A stretch of DNA of 64,000 nucleotides, taken from assembly GCA_011605725.1 (NCBI GenBank), contig JAAOZP010000009.1, positions 75,228-139,227 of the forward strand, written 5' to 3'. The position numbers and the translations under genes are program-made. A model generated the notes under the pieces. It did no database searches and was not told the DNA's origin. It saw only the letters and a list, made by a program, of their open reading frames with translations. The DNA is from Nitrososphaerota archaeon (GTDB taxonomy: Archaea; Thermoproteota; EX4484-205; JAAOZP01). Positions 17,367 through 25,178 of the stretch are shown here, in pieces. Position 1 is the stretch's first letter, and the number at the start of each line of letters is the position of its first letter.

Positions 17367-17616
17367 GGCGGTTTTCAAAAGCGAGTTTGAAGCGAGGCTT
17401 GCATACTTAGCGTTAAAGCCGGATGAGGCTTTAAAGGTTAAGGGGTTAAGAGTATCATCCAGTTTAAGAGGCCGGAGGATACTTCTCAAAGTCGCGTGTA
17501 GAAGAGGATTAATGTCTCTCGCGTACACTTTGCTCGACTACCTGAATCATCTTAAGATGATTCAGGAGGCTTCTTTAAGGCTCGAGGAGGCCAAGTGTCC
17601 ATGGTCACAGGCTTAA
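17326..17616 (+). CDS. pcc1: KEOPS complex subunit Pcc1
   Basis: Dimerising subunit of the t6A-synthesising KEOPS complex. Starting at ATG 17326 the 96-residue protein has the CTAG/Pcc1 pattern: FKSEFEARLAYLALKPDEALKVKGLRVSSSLRGRRILLKV, then a long C-terminal helix LMSLAYTLLDYLNHLKMIQEA. The ORF-track start (17182) is only antisense-like extension into the RecJ gene. It converges on serS and the two coding regions overlap by 65 bases. Confidence 0.86.
   Translation: MLQNNSAECFAILEAVFKSEFEARLAYLALKPDEALKVKGLRVSSSLRGRRILLKVACRRGLMSLAYTLLDYLNHLKMIQEASLRLEEAKCPWSQA
17541..17566. terminator. 26-bp perfect palindrome at the pcc1/serS convergent overlap
   Basis: The half-site CCTGAATCATCTT is followed directly by its exact reverse complement. 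The centre coincides with the serS stop codon (TAA at 17554-17552), and the sequence encodes LNHLKMIQ of Pcc1. Transcribed from either strand it could fold into a 13-bp stem. It might act as a bidirectional 3'-end signal for the convergent genes, although archaeal termination normally relies on U tracts, or it may be a protein-binding palindrome. Confidence 0.4.
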
Positions 17617-19123
17617 AGTTTGGCCATAGCCTCTTCACCTCTACAGGCCAGTCTTCAGCGTTGAAACCGTGTCTAGCTAGGAAGGCGTAAACCCATCTTT
17701 CAAGACCATTGCCTGAGCAACCTGTCCAGACTTCTCTTCCTTTCCTCTCTTTAATGTTAAACCAATCAACATACTTATCGTAGTGGACTGATGCGTTAGC
17801 TATTTCAAGCCACTCGCTTCCCCTGTATCCCCTGAACGGGAGATAGGCTTCAATATCGAAGGTTGCAACTATTTTTCTAGAAACATCCTCGACAACACCT
17901 GCGTGAGCCATCCAGACGGGAGTTACTTCCGCGGACCTGACCTCTATGTCAAGCGTCTTGTCAAGCAGGCTCAGATAGTTATCCACCAACCTATCCCTAA
18001 TCTCAGCAACTTCTTCAGGTTTCCCCAGATAGACTATCTCTATCCGTGTGAAAGCCGTAAGCCTCTCCAGGCTTCTCAACCCCCCAGCTTCATGCCTGAA
18101 GCTGAACCCTGACCTGTCGTAGAGTCTGATAGGCGGATTGTCAAGGTTCACGGTTTCTCCGGCGAAAAGCTCGTAGAAAGGTTCGCACTGTGCGTAGGGA
18201 AGGGTGAACGCGGGCTCCTTCAAAAACTTTTGCAAGACTTCAGGCCTAGGCTCGTTGAAAACCTTCACTAAATCGGTGTATTCTTCAAAGTAGGACAGCT
18301 CTCTGGATCCGGGTTCACAGACGTAAAGCATCTCGCTAGGGATCCCGGAGAGATGACCCTTCTTCCTCGCGACTTCAAGTGGTATGAGCTTAGGTAGGAC
18401 AACCTCTTGGAAGCCCAGTGGCTTAGCCACCTTCTCAATTATCATTTCCTCAAGTATTCTGAGAAGACTGGTGTAGGGTTGGAGATAGTACCATATGCCT
18501 GGGTGGAATCTTTTAACCCAGCCCTCCTCCTCCAGCAGCGGCCCCGGGTCCAAAGCGTACTTAACAGGCTTCGCAGGACTGCACCAGACAACTCTGTGAA
18601 CCTCTCTACCTGTTACACGTTCCTCCTGCTTCTCCATGAAAAGACTTATAATCCTATCCGGAACCTGGGCATAGAGATCAGACTCGTTGAGTTCAAGCCA
18701 GTATTTCAAGCCTTCTTCCGTCTTCTCAACCTTTCTGGCGAACGGTAGCCTCACCTCCCTCAGGTTTTCACCTATGAAAGTTACTTCGAAAAACTTGACG
18801 CTGATTCCTCTGACCCCCAGCCCCATTTTAGGCCCCAGTTCTTCACCCAGCGCTTTCCTAGCCCTTTTAACGGCTTCATGCGCTCTGACTCTTCTCCCAG
18901 ACTCCACTGTGATGCTCAGCTTCTCCCTAGTGACGGTTAGCTCAACTATCTTAGGCTCCTCACCCTTAACCGCTCCCCGCGCGAATACTGTTGGAAAGCT
19001 TGAAACAGCATACTCTGCAACCTTTTCAAGCTCGTCTCCACGCAGCTCCCGACTCAAGTAAAGGTCTGCCGCCACCCTCAGCCTTAAATCTTTGACCGCT
19101 GTCTGCTTCTCCTCCAATTTCAC
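17552..19123 (-). CDS. serS: Seryl-tRNA synthetase, methanogen type (SerRS2)
   Basis: Charges tRNA(Ser). This is the rare zinc-dependent class II type known from methanogens, not the common SerRS. Family marks: QCEPFYELFAGETV with the first zinc Cys, FRHEAGGLRSLERLTAFTRIEIVYLG, and WTGCSGNGLERWVYAFLARHGF with the third zinc ligand. GTG 19123 (MKLEEKQTAVKDLRL) is preferred over the upstream Met because CCTATAAAAACC, the likely TATA box, lies between them; this gives 523 residues. Confidence 0.88.
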   Translation of the reverse strand: MKLEEKQTAVKDLRLRVAADLYLSRELRGDELEKVAEYAVSSFPTVFARGAVKGEEPKIVELTVTREKLSITVESGRRVRAHEAVKRARKALGEELGPKMGLGVRGISVKFFEVTFIGENLREVRLPFARKVEKTEEGLKYWLELNESDLYAQVPDRIISLFMEKQEERVTGREVHRVVWCSPAKPVKYALDPGPLLEEEGWVKRFHPGIWYYLQPYTSLLRILEEMIIEKVAKPLGFQEVVLPKLIPLEVARKKGHLSGIPSEMLYVCEPGSRELSYFEEYTDLVKVFNEPRPEVLQKFLKEPAFTLPYAQCEPFYELFAGETVNLDNPPIRLYDRSGFSFRHEAGGLRSLERLTAFTRIEIVYLGKPEEVAEIRDRLVDNYLSLLDKTLDIEVRSAEVTPVWMAHAGVVEDVSRKIVATFDIEAYLPFRGYRGSEWLEIANASVHYDKYVDWFNIKERKGREVWTGCSGNGLERWVYAFLARHGFNAEDWPVEVKRLWPNFKPVTMDTWPPRALKKPPESS

Positions 19124-19241
19124 GACGACAATTCTGCTTAAAAATAGGTTTTTATAGGTTATGATGCTGGCAAAAACCACGTAGATACGGTGCTTCTTAA
19201 AGAGCATAGTTTAAATACGCTGTCCACAAGCCTCTTCCAGA

Positions 19242-19844
19242 TTGGTGAAGCAGAAAAAGGCTAAAAAATGGTTTCCAGTGGTTGCCCCGGATTACCTCGG
19301 GGGCAAGCCGTTATGCAGCGTCTTGGCTTCGGAGCCAAGCGGCCTAATAGGCAGGACTATAAGCGTTCTTCTAAGCGAGCTTACTGACGATCCTTCTCAT
19401 ACGACGGTTAAAATAAAGTTCAAAATCACTGGTGTAAAAGGGGAGACTGCTTTCACAGAACTATGGGGCTACGAGCTTGACAGGGATTTCGTGAGAAGTC
19501 TTCTTAGGAAAGGCTCTTCAAGGGTTGACATTATTTTCAACGCTAGCACGAAAGATGGTTACCGGATGCGTGTCTCAGCGATCGCCGTTACCCGTTACCG
19601 TGCTTCGCAATCTCAGAAGAAGAAGATGAGGAAAGCGATGATGAACATAGTGCTGGATAAGTGCAGTAGGCTGAACTATTCTCAACTGGTTCAGGAACTC
19701 GTCTTCGGAAAGATTGAGTCTGACCTTTATAATGAGGCTAAGAAGTTTCACAGGATAAAGCTCGCAGGCGTTAAGAAGATGAAGGTTCTCGAGTCGCCGC
19801 TTAAACTCGAAGAGGTTAAGGCAAGCCTGGCTGAGGCTGTTTAA
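19242..19844 (+). CDS. rps3ae: Ribosomal protein S3Ae
   Basis: 200-residue eukaryote-type small-subunit protein. The TTG start gives MVKQKKAKKWFPVVAP, then FKITGVKGETAFTELWGYELDRDFVRSLLRKGSSRVD and RYRASQSQKKKMRKAM. TTTAAATAC about 30 nt before the start is the probable TATA element, so the transcript is nearly leaderless. It is followed directly by a conserved small archaeal protein. Confidence 0.94.
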   Translation: MVKQKKAKKWFPVVAPDYLGGKPLCSVLASEPSGLIGRTISVLLSELTDDPSHTTVKIKFKITGVKGETAFTELWGYELDRDFVRSLLRKGSSRVDIIFNASTKDGYRMRVSAIAVTRYRASQSQKKKMRKAMMNIVLDKCSRLNYSQLVQELVFGKIESDLYNEAKKFHRIKLAGVKKMKVLESPLKLEEVKASLAEAV

Positions 19845-19845
19845 A

Positions 19846-20130
19846 ATGTCTGCAAGCCTAAGTGAGGAAGAGTTGATGAAGATAGCGGTGGAGGGATATT
19901 CTGAGAGCCTTGAGCCTAAGACTCTTAAAGGGTATGTTCCGAACGTTTTCGACTATATTAGGAGGTGCGACAGTGCGGAGGAGGCTTTCCAAATAATTGA
20001 CTTTCTAGTCTCTAGGAAAGAGCTTTCTGAGAATGTTGCTCGCGTCATAAAAAGAAGGATAATGGAGAAAGGTGTCAGGTTCTACGGTCCTAAGAAGCAG
20101 ATTGGCTACTACGTTGAAAAATATAGATAA
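19846..20130 (+). CDS. Small conserved archaeal protein (DUF2095-like)
   Basis: 94 residues, ATG one base after the S3Ae stop. The pattern LKGYVPNVFDYIRRCDSAEEAFQIIDFLVSRKEL followed by IMEKGVRFYGPKKQIGYY matches what I recall of DUF2095, an archaeal family of unknown function; the family name is not certain. It is helical, with no membrane segments or metal sites. Coupling to S3Ae suggests a ribosome-related role (inference). Confidence 0.7.
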   Translation: MSASLSEEELMKIAVEGYSESLEPKTLKGYVPNVFDYIRRCDSAEEAFQIIDFLVSRKELSENVARVIKRRIMEKGVRFYGPKKQIGYYVEKYR

Positions 20131-20143
20131 AGATTTTAAATAG

Positions 20144-21355
20144 TTAGCTTTTCTGTCTGCCAATTGCCACGATGCTCACGACATCATCATCCTTCAAAAC
20201 ATAATCCTCACTCAGCCTGATCTTACGCTTAGCGTCAATGGCGTAGAGAAAATTATTCATAAGGTCGCTGTGTATGAGACCAGCAAACTCTCTAACACTC
20301 ATCCCTGTTGGAACAAGGTAAACATCGGGAAGAACATTACCCTTCTTATCGGTGAGCTTGCTCGGATCCTCAACAGGGTAGACAGTTATCATTTTAAGAG
20401 CCTTGAAATACACGCTGTTCAAAAGCTCCTGGACACCCGTTGAGCCCCAGGGCTTCAAAACCTTCTCCCTAACCATTTCAAGAGCCTCTTTCTGCTTTTC
20501 TCTAAGAGCCTCAGGCCTAATAATCTTGAAGTCACTATCTCCAGGGAAATATTCTACAAGCCCTGCTTCAGCAGCTCTCCTGAGGACAAGCTCAGCCTCA
20601 GCGCTGATCGGAATAGGATCATAACCAGCCTTCCTAATCTGTCTAACCCCCTCCTCCGCACCCTTCCTGTCAACCTTGTTCGCAGCTATAACCATCGGCT
20701 TAGCAATAATCCTGACGGTCCTAGCCAGCTCAACTATTGTCTCCCTGCTCCACTTTAAGAAATCGTCAGGCGGATTAACTTTCTCAACGGCCTTCTCAAC
20801 ATCCCCCCTGCCTATAGCCAGGCCGCTTAAAACTTGGCTTAGAGCCTCTTCAACACTTCTCCTGTTTAGCCTCGCCTTAGAAAACTTCTGGAGGCCTCTT
20901 TCAATAATCCCGGCAAGCCAATGATCATACTCGTCCTCCAGAAACCTTATGTCCCTTATAGTGTTCTCAGGGTTCGGATCAGTCGGCCTACCCTCAGCAT
21001 CCAGGCTTCCCGAGGCGTCGACAACATGTATCAAAGCATCCGCCATACTTATCTCAGAGAGAAACTGGTTGCCAAGACCCCTGCCTTCATGCGCACCTGG
21101 AACAATACCCGGAAGGTCAACGAGCTCAACCGGGATGAACCTGAAGCCGTTGACACATCTGGAATTCACAGGATTATCAGTGACGCCAAGACTCTTGCAG
21201 ACGCACTTCTTCCTCACGTAGCCAACACCCCTGTTGGGAGTCAAGGTGGTGAAAGGATAATCGGCAATCTTAACAATATTCATGGTTAGAGCTGAGTATA
21301 AAGTTGATTTCCCAACGTTAGGCTTACCGGTTAGGCCAACCAGCCTCGTAACCAT
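20144..21355 (-). CDS. Obg/YchF-type TGS-domain GTPase, archaeal
   Basis: TRAFAC GTPase likely acting with ribosomes. G1 is GKPNVGKSTLYSALT, G3 DLPGIVPGAHEGRGLGNQFL and G4 AANKVDRK; the C-terminus ends in a TGS domain (GLIHSDLMNNFLYAIDAKRKIRLSEDYVLKDDDVVSIV). At 403 residues it is the archaeal OLA1/YchF-like form. It has the usual two cysteines near KKCVCKSLGV. Convergent with the S3Ae pair. Confidence 0.92.
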   Translation of the reverse strand: MVTRLVGLTGKPNVGKSTLYSALTMNIVKIADYPFTTLTPNRGVGYVRKKCVCKSLGVTDNPVNSRCVNGFRFIPVELVDLPGIVPGAHEGRGLGNQFLSEISMADALIHVVDASGSLDAEGRPTDPNPENTIRDIRFLEDEYDHWLAGIIERGLQKFSKARLNRRSVEEALSQVLSGLAIGRGDVEKAVEKVNPPDDFLKWSRETIVELARTVRIIAKPMVIAANKVDRKGAEEGVRQIRKAGYDPIPISAEAELVLRRAAEAGLVEYFPGDSDFKIIRPEALREKQKEALEMVREKVLKPWGSTGVQELLNSVYFKALKMITVYPVEDPSKLTDKKGNVLPDVYLVPTGMSVREFAGLIHSDLMNNFLYAIDAKRKIRLSEDYVLKDDDVVSIVAIGRQKS

Positions 21356-21704
21356 TGTGAGTAACCACTACGCCACTGGGATTTAAACAGTATTCTCCAC
21401 CCTCTCTTTTGAATACTAGAAACATGGCTAGCGTGCTGAGCGAACGATCCTGAGGATTATTCTTCTCCTCGCCGGCGGGAGCCATAATAATCCGTTCCTC
21501 CACGCTTTTAAATAGGGTTGTTTCCAGAAACATACGGGTGGCGTAGCCGACTGAATAGCTTATATACAGGTGGGTTGGGTGAGATAGCTGCGCTATGCCG
21601 AGTCTAAGGTGCGGAACGCTGGTGGTCGACGATAGTCTAGCCCAGGGGTTTGAGTTATACTCGTCTCCCTGCGGCACATGCTTTTCTAAGGGTGGTGACG
21701 CGGC
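21356..21704 (+). promoter_or_regulatory. 349-base spacer with the L15e promoter and a structured leader
   Basis: A clear TATA box, CTTATATACAGG (21559-21570), predicts initiation near 21589, leaving a leader of about 115 nt before the TTG of L15e. Within it TGCCG (21597) can pair with CGGCA near 21672 and GAC-GATA-GTC forms a small hairpin. The segment GCCGAGTCTAAGG looks like a tRNA A box, but there is no T-loop motif or acceptor pairing. The upstream half holds the divergent YchF promoter region. A leader RNA or small RNA is possible but unproven. Confidence 0.4.
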
Positions 21705-22160
21705 TTGAAGAGGATTAGGCTTTCAAAGGAGTCTGAAAGCCTTCTACTGGCTTCTGTTGAAGAGGTCCGTAGGAAGAGGCTGATAGAGTGGAGGCGTCAG
21801 CCGGCTGTAATCAGGGTTGAGAACCCTACTGACGTGAATGCTGCGAGAAGGCTTGGCTACAGGGCTAAGCCTGGCTTCATAATAGTCAGGTCGAGGGTTA
21901 GGAAGGGTGGTAGGAGGAAGCCTAGGCCAAGGTCAGGGAGGAGGCCTAAGCACCTGGGGGTCGTCCTGTTTAAACCCGGTAAGAGTAGGCAGAAGATGGC
22001 TGAGGAGAGGGCTGCCCGTAAATATCCTAACATGAGGGTTCTGGGCTCCTACTGGGTTGGGGAGGACGGGGTCTACAAGTGGTTTGAAGTCGTGATGGTG
22101 GATCCCAATCATCCGGCTGTCGCCGGCGACCCGAGGTTGAAATGGCTTAGGAAAGATTAA
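21705..22160 (+). CDS. rpl15e: Ribosomal protein L15e, short form
   Basis: Large-subunit protein. The core is clear: [69 protein letters not shown]. It is 151 residues and ends at RLKWLRKD, so the C-terminal 35-40 residue basic tail of most archaeal and eukaryotic L15e is missing. GGTGGTGACG precedes the TTG start. The stop is followed after two bases by the cimA TTG, leaving no room for a decayed tail. Confidence 0.92.
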   Translation: MKRIRLSKESESLLLASVEEVRRKRLIEWRRQPAVIRVENPTDVNAARRLGYRAKPGFIIVRSRVRKGGRRKPRPRSGRRPKHLGVVLFKPGKSRQKMAEERAARKYPNMRVLGSYWVGEDGVYKWFEVVMVDPNHPAVAGDPRLKWLRKD

Positions 22161-22162
22161 CC

Positions 22163-23728
22163 TTGGAGGACAGTAAGATCCTTATTTTCGACACGACTCT
22201 CAGGGATGGTAACCAGGCTGTTGGCATAAACTTTTCGCTTGAGGACAAGATTAAGATTGCTCTAAAGCTTGACGACCTTGGGGTGAACTATATTGAGGGT
22301 GGATGGCCTAACGAGACTAACCCGGTTGACGTTTCTTTCTTCAAGCAGATACTGAAATACAGGCTGAGGGCTAGGGTTTCAACATTCGGAAGGACTCGTA
22401 AGCCATGGGTCAGGGTTGAGGAGGATCCTGATTTAAAATACCTCATTCAGCCCAATATTCCTACTGCAACGATTTTCGGAAAATCTTGGATCCTACACGT
22501 TAAGGATGTTTTGAACACGACGCTCGAAGAAAACTTAAGCATGATTTACGATAGTGTTAAGTATTTGAAGGAATCTGGTAGAGAAGTAGTTTTCGATGCT
22601 GAGCATTTCTTCGACGGCTACAGGGATAATCCGGACTATGCCCTAGAGGTTTTAAAGACTGCTGAGAAAGCAGGCGCGTCCTTCCTAGTTTTAGCTGACA
22701 CACGAGGGGCCTCAGACCCTTTAGAGGTTTATGAAGTTGTCAGGAAGATTAAAGAGGTTTTTGAAACCCCATTGGGTATTCACGCTCACAACGATACCGG
22801 TATGGCTGTTGCTAACACTATTGCTGCTGTTAAGGCTGGAGCCACGATGGTGCAGGGAACGATAAACGGAATAGGGGAGAGATGTGGTAACGCTGATCTT
22901 GTTCAAGTCATAGGAGTACTGGCTGTGAAGTTCAACTATAAGATGGACGTTAACCTGAGAATGCTCTCCATGGTTTCACGGTATCTGCGCGACATTGCTT
23001 CGCTAGAGGAGAACCCTAGACAACCTTTTGTAGGAAAGTATGCTTTCTCCCATAAGGGGGGTGTGCACGGCGACGCTGTGTTGAAGAATAGGGAGGCGTA
23101 CGAGTTTACTGATCCAGCTATCTTCGGCAGCACAAGCGCCATAGTCGTCTCCTCACAGTCGGGTACTGCAAACCTTGCGGCAAAAGCTTGTGAAATGGGT
23201 TTTGAAGTAGACAGGAGGGATCCAAGGATCATGGAGGCCCTGAAAAAGATTAAGGATCTGGAGTCGAAAGGATATGTTTTCGAGGATGCTGACGGAAGCC
23301 TTTTCCTGCTTCTCCATGAGGCTCTTCACGGTCCTACGCAGCTTTTCGAGCTTGAACACTGGACCTCTATTGTAACATGGCTTGGAGACAGGCAGATTGT
23401 TGAATGCGTTGTTAAAGTGAGGGTCGGCGGGGTCAGCATGTCTGCTTCAGCAGAGGGAAACGGGCCTGTGAATGCTTTCGACAGTGCTTTGAAAAAGGCT
23501 CTAAGCCCCATATATCCTGGAATCGCCTACGTCTCCCTGACGGGTTTCAGGGTTAGGGAGATAGACGCCCCATCCGGAACCGCGGCCTCGGTGAGAATAC
23601 TTGCTGAGTTTGAATCCAACGGCAGCAGGTGGACGACGATAGGTGTTTCAACAAACATTTTGAAGGCTGCTGAGGAGGCTCTTGTAACAGGCTACAAGTA
23701 TTTCCTTCTGAAGCATAATAAAAAGTGA
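22163..23728 (+). CDS. cimA: Citramalate synthase (CimA type)
   Basis: Condenses pyruvate and acetyl-CoA to citramalate, the first step of the threonine-independent route to isoleucine. It has the HMGL-like barrel with DTTLRDGNQAVGINFSLEDK, HAHNDTGMAVANTIAAVKAGATMVQGTINGIGERCGNADL and HKGGVHGDAV, then a LeuA-type allosteric domain (YVSLTGFRVREIDAPSGTAASVRI). The 521-residue length and C-terminal pattern fit the CimA branch better than 2-isopropylmalate or homocitrate synthase. Two bases after L15e, so probably cotranscribed. Confidence 0.85.
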   Translation: MEDSKILIFDTTLRDGNQAVGINFSLEDKIKIALKLDDLGVNYIEGGWPNETNPVDVSFFKQILKYRLRARVSTFGRTRKPWVRVEEDPDLKYLIQPNIPTATIFGKSWILHVKDVLNTTLEENLSMIYDSVKYLKESGREVVFDAEHFFDGYRDNPDYALEVLKTAEKAGASFLVLADTRGASDPLEVYEVVRKIKEVFETPLGIHAHNDTGMAVANTIAAVKAGATMVQGTINGIGERCGNADLVQVIGVLAVKFNYKMDVNLRMLSMVSRYLRDIASLEENPRQPFVGKYAFSHKGGVHGDAVLKNREAYEFTDPAIFGSTSAIVVSSQSGTANLAAKACEMGFEVDRRDPRIMEALKKIKDLESKGYVFEDADGSLFLLLHEALHGPTQLFELEHWTSIVTWLGDRQIVECVVKVRVGGVSMSASAEGNGPVNAFDSALKKALSPIYPGIAYVSLTGFRVREIDAPSGTAASVRILAEFESNGSRWTTIGVSTNILKAAEEALVTGYKYFLLKHNKK

Positions 23729-23814
23729 TGCTTTGCTTAACCAATATTTACCATCTTTAGAATCAGCATGGAATTATAAACGGCAGTAATAGGCAGCAAG
23801 CCTCGTAAGTAAAA

Positions 23815-23822
23815 TTTTTAAA
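23815..23822 (+). promoter_or_regulatory. TATA box of the lysC-asd-aro operon
   Basis: TTTTTAAA is centred 26 nt upstream of the ATG at 23844, exactly the archaeal spacing for a leaderless start. It therefore places the transcript 5' end at the small leader ORF rather than at lysC. Confidence 0.7.
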
Positions 23823-23843
23823 CAGCCCGACCCGTGCGGCTCT

Positions 23844-23933
23844 ATGCTTAAATTCCAGAAACCAGTTGAAAAACCTCCTGAAGTCCTTGAGATTTCAGGA
23901 GGAAGCTTTTCCAGCATGTTTCAATATTATTAA
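23844..23933 (+). CDS. Candidate aromatic leader peptide (29 residues)
   Basis: The first ATG of the predicted transcript opens a 29-codon frame ending TAA 23931-23933, eight bases before the lysC ribosome-binding site. The last eight residues are FSSMFQYY: two Phe and two Tyr, with another Phe at position 4, ahead of an operon that makes Phe/Tyr precursors. Both strands of a regulatory hairpin lie inside the frame. By analogy with bacterial biosynthetic leader peptides it could sense charged tRNA(Phe)/tRNA(Tyr). That function is inference, but the start position is supported by the promoter spacing. Confidence 0.6.
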   Translation: MLKFQKPVEKPPEVLEISGGSFSSMFQYY

Positions 23934-23950
23934 AAACCCTAGGAGGTTTT
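23870..23950 (+). promoter_or_regulatory. Mutually exclusive RNA pairings controlling the lysC ribosome-binding site
   Basis: Segment 1 AAAACCTCCTGAA (23870-23882) can pair in two ways. Its CCTCCTGAA is the perfect reverse complement of TTCAGGAGG (23894-23902), giving a 9-bp hairpin. Its AAAACCTCCT is the perfect 10-bp reverse complement of AGGAGGTTTT (23941-23950), which is the Shine-Dalgarno of lysC. Both cannot form together, so the leader has the layout of a translational attenuator. Direction of control is not evident from sequence alone. Confidence 0.6.
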
Positions 23951-23957
23951 GGAGAAA

Positions 23958-25178
23958 ATGGGTTGCAACGGAATTTTCGTTGTCAAGTTTGGGGGTGCTG
24001 CTCTCTCGACGAAGGAGAGGGTTGAGCATGCTGCTGAGCTGGTCGCCCAAGAGGTTAAGGGGGGGAATAAGGTTGTGGTTGTCGTTTCAGCAATGGGTTC
24101 AACCACAGACACTCTCCTCCAGCTTTTCAAGGATGCTGGAGACCCCCGGTTCATGGATGAGGTTTTATCAATGGGTGAAAGGACGAGCGCCAGGGTTTTC
24201 TCAACCATCCTTCGCCAGAAGGGTGTTAAAACCACTTTTCTAGACCCGTCTCAAGACGATTGGCCCATTCTGACGGACAGCAACTATGGTAATGCAAGAA
24301 TAATCGTCCAAGAGTCTTGCAGGAGAATCAAACAGGTTGTAGGGGGTCTGCTGGAGGAGTTCGACGTTGTTGTTGTGCCTGGCTTCGTAGGCAAGGATCC
24401 TGCTGGAAATGTTACGACGCTCGGCAGGGGTGGGAGTGACTCTACTGCCTTCATACTTGCCTCAGCCCTAAACCCTAAGGACACTATTCTGGTTACAAGC
24501 GTCTCCGGAATAATGTCTGCTGATCCTCGTTTAGTGAAGTCTGCCAAGAGGCTTGAGGAGCTTACGACAGAGGAGCTCGCAGCCTTGGCTGACGTCGGGG
24601 TCAAGTTCATACACAAGTCATCCTTAAAGTATATTCCGCCATCGCTTAAAGTCAGGGTTATAAGCTATGATTCTAAAAGTTTAAGCGGCGGCGGCACGCT
24701 TATACTTGCCTCAACCTCCCCGTTAAGCATGGAGATTATTAACAGTAGTGTGTCTGCAGTCATGTTCGTCGGAAGAAGCATTAAGGCTGTTAGCAGAGCA
24801 ATGGATGTTCTGAAGAATGTTAACACGGGTGAGCCTAGGCTCCTCGGCATTGTTTCCAACAACAAGGAGGTACTCGCATATTTCTCAGGCGGTCTTCAGG
24901 ACGAGGCTGTTCAAAGAATGCATGACGAGTTCCTGTTGGAGAAGGATGCTGTCGGCCTCGCGGTGAGGCAGGGTCTGCGTGGAATAATCATCAGGGGGAC
25001 GGATCTGCATGAGACTCCCGGCGTCCTATACAGGATTTCTGCCCCCATGGCTAAGGAGGGCATAAACATACATGGCATTCTTACACTCGGCTCCTACTTT
25101 ATAGTGCTTATTCCTGAGGAGCATGTGGAGAAGGCTTTTAAGCTTCTTGAGGAGGCTTTCAGGATTGAGGAGGACTAG
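23958..25178 (+). CDS. lysC: Aspartate kinase
   Basis: Phosphorylates aspartate, the first step toward aspartate semialdehyde. Catalytic motifs are intact: VVKFGGAALSTKERV at the N-terminus, MGERTSARVF, TTLGRGGSDSTAFILASAL and TSVSGIMSADPRLV; ACT domains follow from about residue 250. ATG 23958 is chosen because AGGAGGT lies 10 bases before it. First enzyme of a ten-gene operon leading to aromatic amino acids, and probably the only functional aspartokinase in the window. Confidence 0.94.
   Translation: MGCNGIFVVKFGGAALSTKERVEHAAELVAQEVKGGNKVVVVVSAMGSTTDTLLQLFKDAGDPRFMDEVLSMGERTSARVFSTILRQKGVKTTFLDPSQDDWPILTDSNYGNARIIVQESCRRIKQVVGGLLEEFDVVVVPGFVGKDPAGNVTTLGRGGSDSTAFILASALNPKDTILVTSVSGIMSADPRLVKSAKRLEELTTEELAALADVGVKFIHKSSLKYIPPSLKVRVISYDSKSLSGGGTLILASTSPLSMEIINSSVSAVMFVGRSIKAVSRAMDVLKNVNTGEPRLLGIVSNNKEVLAYFSGGLQDEAVQRMHDEFLLEKDAVGLAVRQGLRGIIIRGTDLHETPGVLYRISAPMAKEGINIHGILTLGSYFIVLIPEEHVEKAFKLLEEAFRIEED

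Noticed and set aside
21590-21690. tRNA-like sequence (A-box-like GCCGAGTCTAAGG) before L15e
   Set aside because: No T-loop consensus, no 7-bp acceptor stem and wrong bases at positions 8-9; kept only as a possible structured leader.
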